Virus record (IMG/VR): IMGVR_UViG_3300022929_000126
Span: 1-30,328 of that record
Reading direction: 5' to 3' (one strand)
DNA from: a virus
Length of the DNA: 30,328 nucleotides
Shown here: piece after piece, positions 1-5,852 of the stretch
Layout of the letters: the number at the start of each line of letters is the position of its first letter
Numbering within the stretch: position 1 is the stretch's first letter
Made by a program: the position numbers and the translations under genes
Notes under the pieces: model-generated
What the model was told of the DNA's origin: nothing
Database searches by the model: none
The model's input: the letters and a program-made list of their open reading frames with translations, nothing else

Positions 1-21
1 ACAATATATTTTATTACATAA
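1..21 (+). CDS. 3' end of an upstream gene (partial)
   Basis: In frame 1 the first 21 bases read Thr-Ile-Tyr-Phe-Ile-Thr then TAA, and this stop shares one base with the ATG of the fibre gene (TAATG). That overlap is used repeatedly elsewhere in this window, so this is probably the tail end of a preceding gene in the same operon. Only six codons are visible, so nothing can be said about function. The alternative is that the fibre gene starts further upstream, because its own frame is also open to base 1. Confidence 0.35.
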   Translation, partial: TIYFIT

Positions 22-989
22 TGCCAATACACCAAAATACTTCATCACTTTCCGCTATATATAAAGGCAGTTCTCAATTATCAAAAGTATACGCTGGATC
101 AACACAGATTTGGCCAGACGCATTTACTTCTTATGATTTAGATTTCCTTGTAATAGGTGGGGGCGCTCCCGGTGGGTATTCAGAAAATAATGATGAAGCT
201 GGAGGCGGTGGAGCTGGTGGATTTGTAAGCTCAGTTGATGAAGGAGTTGAAACAATTTCAGCCGCTGGTATTACAATTACGGTTTCTGTAGGCGCGGGTG
301 GAGTGTCTGTTACCGACCGAAACGATATACAAAATAATGGGAACGAAAGTTATTTTTCTATTCCAAGTAGTTCAACAATAACTGCTACTGGTGGTGGTGG
401 TGGTGGAAATAATTCTGGATCTGGAGATGCCCGAATTGGCCAAGATGGCGCTTCTGGTGGTGGTGGAGGATCAAGAGGTGAAGATGGCGGGCTTGCTACT
501 AATTCCGGCGCAAGTATTACTCAATATGGAAATGACGGTGGAGCTGGTAATGGTGGATCCGGTGGAGGCGGTGGCGGTGGAGCTGGAACCGCTGGTAGTG
601 ATTCGCCTGGTGGTAATGTTGGAGGTGATGGTGGATCCGGACGCGCTGATTCAATTACTGGAACTTCAATTACATATTCCGGTGGAGGTGGTGGATCGGG
701 TGATAACAGTGGTGGCGGATCAGGAGGCTCTGGTGGCGGCGGAACCGGAGGTGATGGGGACGCTGGTGGCATAATGCCCACAGCTGGTACTGCTAATACA
801 GGCGGCGGTGGTGGTGGCGGCGGTGATGATAGCGTTCCTATTTACGGGGCTTCCGGTGGTTCTGGAGTTGTTATTTTAAGATTGCCAACCGCATCATATT
901 CTGGAACGACAACTGGTTCGCCAACAGTAACTACCGATGGGACAGATACTATTTTAAAATTCACAGGTTCTGGAACTTATACAACATAA
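21..989 (+). CDS. Glycine-rich tail fibre / adhesin protein
   Basis: A 322-residue protein. Its N-terminus (about residues 8-31) carries two copies of a short pattern like I/VY-x-GS-x-Q/I (AIYKGSSQL, KVYAGSTQI) that is common near the start of phage fibre proteins. Residues about 46-275 are dominated by glycine runs (GGGG, GGSGGGG) with Ser, Asp and Asn, and the opening LDFLVIGGG and TITVSVGAGG segments match the glycine-rich adhesin domain found in many marine phage tail fibres. The C-terminus (SGVVILRLP, then a Thr/Ser/Gly-rich stretch) is a typical closing beta segment. Such domains are thought to form polyglycine sheets with variable loops that touch the receptor at the cell surface. The role is inferred from composition and pattern. 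The ATG at 21 is chosen because it overlaps an upstream stop. Confidence 0.75.
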   Translation: MPIHQNTSSLSAIYKGSSQLSKVYAGSTQIWPDAFTSYDLDFLVIGGGAPGGYSENNDEAGGGGAGGFVSSVDEGVETISAAGITITVSVGAGGVSVTDRNDIQNNGNESYFSIPSSSTITATGGGGGGNNSGSGDARIGQDGASGGGGGSRGEDGGLATNSGASITQYGNDGGAGNGGSGGGGGGGAGTAGSDSPGGNVGGDGGSGRADSITGTSITYSGGGGGSGDNSGGGSGGSGGGGTGGDGDAGGIMPTAGTANTGGGGGGGGDDSVPIYGASGGSGVVILRLPTASYSGTTTGSPTVTTDGTDTILKFTGSGTYTT

Positions 990-991
990 TT

Positions 992-1357
992 ATGGCACAT
1001 TTTGCAGAATTAAATCAAGATAATATAGTACAAAGAGTTATTGTTGTTAATAATGAGGTAATAACAAATAATAATAATGAAGAAGAAGAATCATTAGGTA
1101 TTGATTTTTGTAAATCATTATTTGGCAATGAAACAAATTGGGCCCAGACTTCATATAATGGCTCATTCAGAAAAAGATTTGCAGCAAAAGGATATACATT
1201 TGATATTACTAGAAATGCTTTTGTTCCACCAAAGCCTTTTGAAAGCTGGGTATTAAATGAAAATACATGTTCCTGGGAAGCGCCTGTACCTAAACCAAAT
1301 GATGGGCAGGAATATAAATGGAATGAAAATACGCTTTCCTGGGATTTAATAATATAA
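992..1357 (+). CDS. Conserved marine-phage protein next to tail fibre
   Basis: A 121-residue protein starting MAHFAELNQDNIVQRVIVV. Its arrangement of an N-terminal beta segment, a central N-W-x-Q-TSYN motif (about residues 49-56), a basic R-K-R-F-A patch, a PP-x-P-F-x-S-W motif and a C-terminal E-x-N-T-x-x-W-x-x-P followed by E-x-T-x-S-W repeat is one I recognise from small proteins encoded beside tail-fibre genes in marine phages. The duplicated Trp-containing unit near the end is visible (NENTCSWEAP and NENTLSWDL). It starts two bases after the fibre stop, so it is co-transcribed with it. Its biochemical role is not established. A fibre-associated structural or assembly role is a guess from position. 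Confidence 0.7.
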   Translation: MAHFAELNQDNIVQRVIVVNNEVITNNNNEEEESLGIDFCKSLFGNETNWAQTSYNGSFRKRFAAKGYTFDITRNAFVPPKPFESWVLNENTCSWEAPVPKPNDGQEYKWNENTLSWDLII

Positions 1358-1370
1358 AATGTAAACCTAA

Positions 1371-1388
1371 ATAATTACGAGTAATTAT
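1371..1388. promoter_or_regulatory. Perfect inverted repeat in the gap before the chaperonin operon
   Basis: ATAATTAC at 1371-1378 and GTAATTAT at 1381-1388 are exact reverse complements separated by GA. It lies in a 67-base gap between the fibre-associated gene and the next gene, one of the few gaps long enough for a promoter. It could be an operator half-site pair or a weak hairpin. AT-rich DNA produces such dyads by chance, so the call is tentative. I could not recognise a clear Bacteroidetes-type promoter in the gap. Confidence 0.3.
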
Positions 1389-1424
1389 AAACCATAACCT
1401 TAAAACTAATTTAAACCAAAAAAA

Positions 1425-1736
1425 ATGACTTATTATTATTACAAAACCAATTCATGGTCAGACGCTAAAGTTAGTTTAAAAACTAATGCAAGCAACCAAA
1501 TCTCAGAATCAACCTTAAAACTGTGGAGGCGTTACATTAAGAAAAAAAATTGGCGAATAACACAGCTTCCTAATGGCTATTACCAAGCTGAATGGATTGA
1601 TTTTAACAAAAACTGGACTGGAATTACAAGACGTGAAACAATTGAAGGAGCTGAAAAAGCAATAGAGTCTTCAATTGAACATTACACTAAAAAATTAAAA
1701 CTTTCAGAAGGACCAGTTGTTGTAAAAACCTTTTAA
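1425..1736 (+). CDS. Hypothetical protein upstream of groEL
   Basis: A 103-residue, basic, aromatic-rich protein beginning MTYYYYKTNSWSDAK. The middle reads LWRRYIKKKNWRITQLPNG, followed by GYYQAEW and a TRRETIEGAEKAIESSIEHYTKK helix, with a VVVKTF end. The pattern suggests a small alpha/beta fold with a C-terminal helix. I recall similar small proteins in marine phages but no function. It is the first gene after the longest gap at this end and is followed 31 bases later by groEL, so it may be the first gene of the chaperonin transcript. Confidence 0.65.
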   Translation: MTYYYYKTNSWSDAKVSLKTNASNQISESTLKLWRRYIKKKNWRITQLPNGYYQAEWIDFNKNWTGITRRETIEGAEKAIESSIEHYTKKLKLSEGPVVVKTF

Positions 1737-1750
1737 ATAAAATACTTAAA

Positions 1751-1767
1751 TTAAATTTAATTAAATT
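1751..1767 (+). promoter_or_regulatory. AT-rich leader of groEL, shared with the gene at 6703
   Basis: TTAAATTTAATTAAAT at 1751-1766 lies directly before the groEL ATG. A nearly identical stretch, TTAAATTTAATCAAAT at 6689-6704 (one mismatch in 16), runs into the ATG of the coiled-coil gene at 6703. Bases 1749-1762 also form a perfect palindrome. There is no Shine-Dalgarno sequence. An A/T leader of this sort could enhance translation in Bacteroidetes, but base composition alone makes the match only mildly surprising. Confidence 0.3.
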
Positions 1768-3321
1768 ATGTCAGACGCAATCGTCAAAAACCTAAGCTTT
1801 GGAAACGAAGCTAAGGAACAATTATTTGAAGGTATAGAAAAACTCACGAAAGCCGTTAGCTCCACATTAGGGGCTAGCGGTAAACGTGTAATATTAGAAG
1901 ATGGGGCGGGAAAACCTGTTATTACAAAAGATGGGGTAACTGTAGCGGATTCAATTATATTATTAGACCCTATAGAAAATATGGGTGCTACGCTTTTAAA
2001 AGAAGCTGCTAGGAAAACTGTTAAAGAAGCTGGCGACGGAACGACAACGGCTACAGTGCTAGCACACTCAATATTAAAACAAGCTTATCCTAAATTAAAA
2101 GAACTTGGCCCTAGAAAAGTAAAACAGGGTATTGATAATGCAGTAGATAAAGTAATAAAGTATCTTGAAAATAATTCTGTTAAAGTAACAGGGGATATGA
2201 TAAATCAAGTTGCTACTATATCTACAAACAATGATAAAGAATTAGGTTCAGTTATTGCAGAAGCTTTTAAATTAGTAGATGAAACAGGTATTGTTATGAT
2301 GGAGCAAACTGAATCATCAGAAACTACCGCAGAACTAATTGATGGTATTCAATATGAACAAGGATTAATTAATTCTCATTTTATTACTAAAAAAGATAAT
2401 AGAGTCGCTGAATTAGAAAAAGCTTATGTATTACTTATAGAATCTCCAGTTGAAAATATAAGAAAAATACAATCAATATTAGAGTTTGTTATTAAAAATA
2501 ATAAACCTCTACTTATAATTGCTGATATGGATCCAACGGTTATTTCAGCATTAGCAATGAATAAAGTAAAAGGTAATATAAAAGTAAATGTTGTAAATGC
2601 TCCAGTATATGGAGTTAATAGAAAAGATACATTTTCTGATATTGCTTTATTAACTGGTGCTACAGTAATAAATGAAGATTTAGGTGATGATATGGATTTG
2701 ATTCAACCTGAGCATTTAGGCTTTTGTGAAAAAGCTGTTACTAATGATACTGAAACAATAATTAAAGTATCTAATATTCCCGAGGCTGTAGAAGAATTAA
2801 TTAAAAGTGTTAAGCAAGATCTTAAAAAAGCAACTGTACCACCTGAAATACAAAAACTTGAGAAAAGAATAGCTAGATTATCAGCTAAAATTTCTACTGT
2901 AAAAGTTGGTGCAGATTCAAGTATAGAATTAAAAGAAAAAACCGATAGGGTTGAAGATGCTATTTGTGCTACAAAAGCCGCTATTAAAGAAGGTATTGTT
3001 GCAGGCGGTGGAGTAGCTTTGTTAAATGCTTCTATGTTTATCAAACCTAAAGATGAAGCTGAAAGCATACTTTTTAATGCAATTAAAGCTCCATATTACA
3101 CTATTTTAGATAATGCTAATATCAATGAACCACATTCAGAAAAAAAAGGATGGGGCTTAGATGTGATAACAGGTAAGTCAGTTAAAATGGTTAAAGCAGG
3201 AATAATTGATCCTTTGCTTGTAACTAAAGCTGCACTTAAAAATGCTGCATCTGTTGCAACTACTATTTTATCTACCGATTGTATAATTAATAATTTAAGA
3301 GTTAATGAAGGCAATAGGTAG
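1768..3321 (+). CDS. groEL: Phage-encoded chaperonin GroEL (Hsp60)
   Basis: A 517-residue group I chaperonin that would form a folding ring driven by ATP in the cytoplasm. The ATP-site signatures are intact: ITKDG at 52-56, GDGTTTATVL at 89-98 (Asp90 corresponds to E. coli Asp87), RVEDA at 394-398 (Asp397 corresponds to catalytic Asp398) and AGGGVAL at 412-418. The equatorial, intermediate and apical regions follow in the usual order, with the apical segment about 190-370 (for example KPLLIIADMD). The protein is about 30 residues shorter than bacterial GroEL and ends at NEGNR without the Gly-Gly-Met tail. It overlaps groES by 17 bases and precedes it, the reverse of the usual bacterial groES-groEL order. 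It probably folds phage structural proteins, either alone or as a host-independent ring. The family assignment is certain; its clients are unknown. Confidence 0.97.
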   Translation: MSDAIVKNLSFGNEAKEQLFEGIEKLTKAVSSTLGASGKRVILEDGAGKPVITKDGVTVADSIILLDPIENMGATLLKEAARKTVKEAGDGTTTATVLAHSILKQAYPKLKELGPRKVKQGIDNAVDKVIKYLENNSVKVTGDMINQVATISTNNDKELGSVIAEAFKLVDETGIVMMEQTESSETTAELIDGIQYEQGLINSHFITKKDNRVAELEKAYVLLIESPVENIRKIQSILEFVIKNNKPLLIIADMDPTVISALAMNKVKGNIKVNVVNAPVYGVNRKDTFSDIALLTGATVINEDLGDDMDLIQPEHLGFCEKAVTNDTETIIKVSNIPEAVEELIKSVKQDLKKATVPPEIQKLEKRIARLSAKISTVKVGADSSIELKEKTDRVEDAICATKAAIKEGIVAGGGVALLNASMFIKPKDEAESILFNAIKAPYYTILDNANINEPHSEKKGWGLDVITGKSVKMVKAGIIDPLLVTKAALKNAASVATTILSTDCIINNLRVNEGNR

Positions 3322-3565
3322 AAACTTAATTATAGAAAAAGAAAAACAAGGATCTTCAAAAACTAAAGGGGGATTAATACTTGGTGAAAAGCAAAGAGAA
3401 GATTTAAGATATAATAAAGCAAAAGTTATATCTATTGGCTCTGAAATTAAAGGTATAAAAGAAAATGATTATATCTATTATGATAGACATGCTGGCCATA
3501 ATATTGAAATAGATAAAAAAATATACCAAGTAATAAAAGATTCTGATATAGTAATAGTTTTATGA
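3305..3565 (+). CDS. groES: Phage-encoded co-chaperonin GroES (short form)
   Basis: An 86-residue GroES-type lid for the chaperonin ring, against about 97 residues in E. coli. The N-terminal strand RNLIIEKE is followed by a mobile loop with GGLIL at 22-26, matching the E. coli GGIVL that docks into GroEL. AKVISIGSEIKGIKENDYIYY is the barrel core, and the C-terminal IYQVIKDSDIVIVL matches the closing strands. Compared with E. coli, about ten residues are missing between the VISIG strand and the ENDYIYY strand, where the roof hairpin normally sits, so this looks like a roofless co-chaperonin as known for T4 gp31. Its ATG lies inside the end of groEL, and its stop overlaps the next start as ATGA, implying translational coupling along the operon. 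Confidence 0.93.
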   Translation: MKAIGRNLIIEKEKQGSSKTKGGLILGEKQREDLRYNKAKVISIGSEIKGIKENDYIYYDRHAGHNIEIDKKIYQVIKDSDIVIVL

Positions 3566-4008
3566 AAAGGTTAGAAGCGAGGGATGTCAAAGATATGAAC
3601 TTGCTAAAACATTATAGAATAATACGTAAGTGGGCTGCGAAAAATAATAATATAACTGATGCAGACTTAGAACTTTTAATATATCTTGATTGTATTGACC
3701 TGTTTACTAAAATTGATTTTAAAATGGGCGCTTATTCTTATAGTTGGAATAATAGAAGATGGAATAGTTTATTAAAAGAAGGTTGGATTGTTGTATGGAG
3801 AAAAAGAAATATGACTACCCAAAAATACCATATATACAGAGTTTCTTTTAAAGGTAAACAGCTTATAAATAGGATGTATAAAATGATGTTAGGCATAGAA
3901 GATATTCCAACTAGTGAGCGAAGAAACGTAATAATGAAAGGTGAAACCTACACTAATAAAGTATTAAAGGTTTCTATTGATAATGTTAATAAAGATAAAT
4001 ATAGATAA
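3562..4008 (+). CDS. Winged-helix (MarR-like) DNA-binding protein, putative
   Basis: A 148-residue basic protein. Residues about 35-105 show a winged-helix layout: helix (DADLELLIYLDCIDLFT), a second helix followed by a recognition-like helix (NNRRWNSLLKEGWI), a wing rich in Arg/Lys (VVWRKRN, then KYHIYRVSFKGKQLINRMYKMML). The closing GIEDIPTSERR segment is one I recognise in marine-phage winged-helix proteins. It would be expected to bind DNA as a transcription regulator or an architectural protein. Its start overlaps the groES stop by four bases, so it belongs to the chaperonin operon and might regulate it or late genes. Family placement is by pattern only. Confidence 0.6.
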   Translation: MKRLEARDVKDMNLLKHYRIIRKWAAKNNNITDADLELLIYLDCIDLFTKIDFKMGAYSYSWNNRRWNSLLKEGWIVVWRKRNMTTQKYHIYRVSFKGKQLINRMYKMMLGIEDIPTSERRNVIMKGETYTNKVLKVSIDNVNKDKYR

Positions 4009-4010
4009 TT

Positions 4011-4214
4011 ATGAAACTAAAAGATCCAAAAATCAGTTTGATTGAAAAAGCTGGAGTTGTAGGTGCCAATGCAGTATGGGATGGTCCATTAGACACTGAT
4101 GGCTTTCCAATGGGTAAAGGCTCTAGTTCAGGTATTAATGGTATGGAAGTAAAAAAATACCCTGTATCTTATTCCGCCGGCCCTATTACTCAAAAAGCTA
4201 AAGCTTTTAAGTAG
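4011..4214 (+). CDS. Small hypothetical protein
   Basis: A 67-residue protein opening MKLKDPKISLIEKAGVVGAN. It is rich in Gly, Ser and Lys, with a GKGSSSG stretch and the end PVSYSAGPITQKAKAFK. No transmembrane segment or catalytic motif is visible. It starts two bases after the winged-helix gene stop, inside a run of small co-directional genes, which supports it being real. It may be a minor virion component. No function is recognised. Confidence 0.6.
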   Translation: MKLKDPKISLIEKAGVVGANAVWDGPLDTDGFPMGKGSSSGINGMEVKKYPVSYSAGPITQKAKAFK

Positions 4215-4219
4215 TAGCC

Positions 4220-4366
4220 ATGGGTATCTCAGATATAAGGTTATACGTAGCGAACATTATTACGTTAGGTGTAACTATGACACAAATAGAAGTATCATTG
4301 AAAATAATTTTATTGTTAGTTACAATTGGTTATACTTTATCAAGGTGGGTTAATTTAAAAAAATAA
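4220..4366 (+). CDS. 48-residue membrane protein, possible small holin
   Basis: A short gene (ATG at 4220, TAA at 4364-4366) encoding MGISDIRLYVANIITLGVTM followed by a hydrophilic turn and IILLLVTIGYTL, ending SRWVNLKK. Two short hydrophobic stretches at about residues 8-20 and 28-41 and a positively charged tail are typical of small holin-like or holin-accessory proteins acting in the inner membrane. It fills exactly the gap between two neighbours, starting five bases after one stop and ending three bases before the next start. I recall similar tiny proteins in marine Bacteroidetes phage sequences. Holin function is inference from size and topology. Confidence 0.7.
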   Translation: MGISDIRLYVANIITLGVTMTQIEVSLKIILLLVTIGYTLSRWVNLKK

Positions 4367-4369
4367 ATA

Positions 4370-4687
4370 ATGGCTTATTCTCAAAATTCTTCTCCATTCT
4401 TGAAAAAAGGAAATGCCCCATCTCGCGAAAAATCTTTAGGATATTACGCAGAAGTAAAAAAGAATGGCGGCACTGGTAGTAAAGCCGGTGGTGGTATGAC
4501 AGAAAAAGGGGTTAAAAAATATCGAAAAGATAATCCAGGTAGTAAATTAAGTACAGCTGTAACAACCCCGCCTTCAAAACTTAAAAGAGGAAGTAAAGCT
4601 TGGAAACGTAGAAAATCTTTTTGTGCTAGATCAAAAAGCTGGACAAGTGAAAGAGGTAAAGCCGCAAGAAGAAAATGGAACTGTTAA
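4370..4687 (+). CDS. Basic Lys/Arg-rich phage protein (DUF6321-like)
   Basis: A 105-residue, strongly basic protein. The second half reads TTPPSKLKRGSKAWKRRKSFCARSK and ends ARRKWNC. That PPSKLK...KRRKSFCAR...RKWNC signature, with two cysteines about 22 residues apart, is one I associate with a family of small phage proteins annotated as DUF6321. The first half has a GGTGSKAGGGMTEKGVKKY segment also seen in that family. The high positive charge suggests binding to DNA, possibly condensing or escorting packaged DNA, but that has not been shown. It sits among small genes that probably encode late or virion proteins. Confidence 0.7.
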   Translation: MAYSQNSSPFLKKGNAPSREKSLGYYAEVKKNGGTGSKAGGGMTEKGVKKYRKDNPGSKLSTAVTTPPSKLKRGSKAWKRRKSFCARSKSWTSERGKAARRKWNC

Positions 4688-4702
4688 AATAAATTATATA
4701 TC

Positions 4703-4984
4703 ATGGACACAATTACAATTATTTTATCAATTATTTCTGTACTATCAATTTTACTAAATTTTTATTTAATTAATATTTATACTGGTAAAATAAAAGATGC
4801 AGATAAAGATTTTATAGCAGATTCTGTTGAAGATATTGCAACTGAAATTAAGGAAAGAGCAAAGAGAGTAGCCCAAGAAATTGAAGATGTTAGTATTGCT
4901 GTAAAAGAAGTAGGGAATCAATTGGGTGATATACCAAATGCTGTTAGCGGTAAAAGTAGGGTTGGTAGAAAAAATAAAAAATAA
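4703..4984 (+). CDS. Membrane-anchored coiled-coil protein (spanin-like topology)
   Basis: A 93-residue protein with a hydrophobic N-terminal segment at residues 4-26 (ITIILSIISVLSILLNFYLI), followed by a helical, charged region (EDIATEIKERAKRVAQEIEDVSIAVKEVGNQ) and a basic tail SRVGRKNKK. The topology, a single N-terminal anchor and a long helix, is that of an inner-membrane spanin subunit or an anchor for a structural protein. No partner outer-membrane spanin is evident next to it. It is preceded by ATATATC then ATGG, the same start context used by two capsid-region genes. Function unproven. Confidence 0.7.
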   Translation: MDTITIILSIISVLSILLNFYLINIYTGKIKDADKDFIADSVEDIATEIKERAKRVAQEIEDVSIAVKEVGNQLGDIPNAVSGKSRVGRKNKK

Positions 4985-5004
4985 AATATATAAAATATAA
5001 AAAA

Positions 5005-5358
5005 ATGGACGAAGCGAATAAATACAACTTGAAAGAAGCTTATAATAAAAATATTACCGATAAAGCTAGATTACATTATTTAGAAAACTTTGAGCACAAT
5101 GTGCACAGTCGTAAAGGCTACGCGGGTAGCTATTCTGGATCACACCCTAGATTTTCTTCACCTGCTGGATTAATGGGCCAACCTCAGGGATTAGCACAAG
5201 AGCAAAACTTGCAACAAATGCCGCTAGATTCAAATTATAATCCTGTAGCACAAGTTCCTGTTCCAGTGTCTACTATGGCCCCAGATACTAATGTAGCCCC
5301 AACAGCCCTCGATGATCCTGCACAATTGATGGCTCCAACTTATTATAAAAAATATTAA
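5005..5358 (+). CDS. Pro/Gln/Met-rich hypothetical protein
   Basis: A 117-residue protein. Residues 1-35 look helical (MDEANKYNLKEAYNKNITDK, then ARLHYLENFEH). From about residue 40 it becomes low-complexity, with repeated Gly/Ser, Pro/Gln and Ala/Pro runs (GLMGQPQGLAQEQNLQQMPL, PVAQVPVPVST) and ends PTYYKKY. It is probably a flexible or disordered protein, for example a minor virion component or scaffold-type adaptor. It starts 20 bases after its neighbour in the same operon. No function is recognised. Confidence 0.65.
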   Translation: MDEANKYNLKEAYNKNITDKARLHYLENFEHNVHSRKGYAGSYSGSHPRFSSPAGLMGQPQGLAQEQNLQQMPLDSNYNPVAQVPVPVSTMAPDTNVAPTALDDPAQLMAPTYYKKY

Positions 5359-5368
5359 TTTTAAGATA

Positions 5369-5524
5369 ATGCAAAAGGCCAAGGGGGTAGGAGATACTAT
5401 AGAAACAATAACAAAAGTTACGGGTATAAAGTCTGTAGTTGAAACTGTTTCTAAAGGTTTGAACATACCGTGTGGTTGCAAGCATCGAAAAGAAAAGTTA
5501 AACAAAATATTTCCATATAAATAA
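5369..5524 (+). CDS. 51-residue conserved CxC protein
   Basis: A short gene (ATG at 5369, TAA at 5522-5524) encoding MQKAKGVGDTIETITKVTGI, then KSVVETVSKGLNIPCGCKHR, then KEKLNKIFPYK. The pattern is a helix, a Cys35-Gly36-Cys37 turn, then K/R-rich RKEKLNKIFPY. I recognise this tail, with CGC followed by RKEKLNKLFPY-like residues, from small phage proteins found near packaging and lysis genes. The two close cysteines might bind metal in a multimer or form a disulphide. The stop overlaps the next start as TAATG, and the gene fills an otherwise empty gap, so it is very likely real. Function unknown. Confidence 0.75.
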   Translation: MQKAKGVGDTIETITKVTGIKSVVETVSKGLNIPCGCKHRKEKLNKIFPYK

Positions 5525-5841
5525 TGGCTTTTAAAATTTTCCCACCTTACGCATTGAATAATACACCTGTTTATACAGTAGATTTAGAAGATAATGTTTT
5601 AGGCAAAGCAAACAATAATGGTAGCATTATAATAAATAAAAATTTAAATCCTTCTACAATAAAAAAAGTTGTAGATCATGAAATGGTTCATGTAGATCAA
5701 TTTAAAAGAGGGGACTTAAATTATGATGATAAAAACGTATATTGGAAAGGTAAAACTTATTCAAGGTCTAAAATGAAAGAAGGGAGTCCCACCCTACCTT
5801 GGGAAAAAGAAGCTTATAATAAAACTAAACAAACAACTTAA
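5524..5841 (+). CDS. Small HExxH zinc-metallopeptidase-like protein
   Basis: A 105-residue protein with HEMVH at residues 52-56 at the end of the helix TIKKVVDHEMVHVDQFKRGD. The two histidines and glutamate are the zinc ligands and general base of zincins. A glutamate in PWEKEAY (about Glu96) is in a suitable place for the third ligand, as in IrrE-like or other minimal gluzincins. In between lies LNYDDKNVYWKGKTYSRSKM, a stretch I recognise from similar phage proteins. At this size it is only a bare catalytic core. It could trim virion proteins or cut peptidoglycan cross-links during lysis, since it lies between membrane proteins and a holin gene. The motif is clear; the substrate is unknown. 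Confidence 0.75.
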   Translation: MAFKIFPPYALNNTPVYTVDLEDNVLGKANNNGSIIINKNLNPSTIKKVVDHEMVHVDQFKRGDLNYDDKNVYWKGKTYSRSKMKEGSPTLPWEKEAYNKTKQTT

Positions 5842-5852
5842 AAATTAAAATT

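Noticed and set aside
391-774. Open frame on the plus strand inside the fibre gene
   Set aside because: It is a different-frame shadow of the glycine repeats, giving Val/Met/Glu-rich nonsense; the fibre frame is longer and has recognised motifs.
521-781. Proline-rich open frame on the minus strand
   Set aside because: Reverse complement of glycine codons gives proline codons; it is a composition artefact inside the fibre gene.
171-850. CRISPR-like or diversity-generating repeat in the fibre gene
   Set aside because: The repeats are simple glycine triplets without spacer structure; there is no reverse transcriptase gene or template repeat in the window.
2703-3314. Two minus-strand open frames inside groEL
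   Set aside because: They lie fully inside a clear chaperonin gene, and no minus-strand gene is supported in the window.
5230-5505. Minus-strand open frames opposite the 5005 and 5369 genes
   Set aside because: They oppose two plus-strand genes that have consistent start spacing and a conserved-looking CxC protein; codon style is not gene-like.
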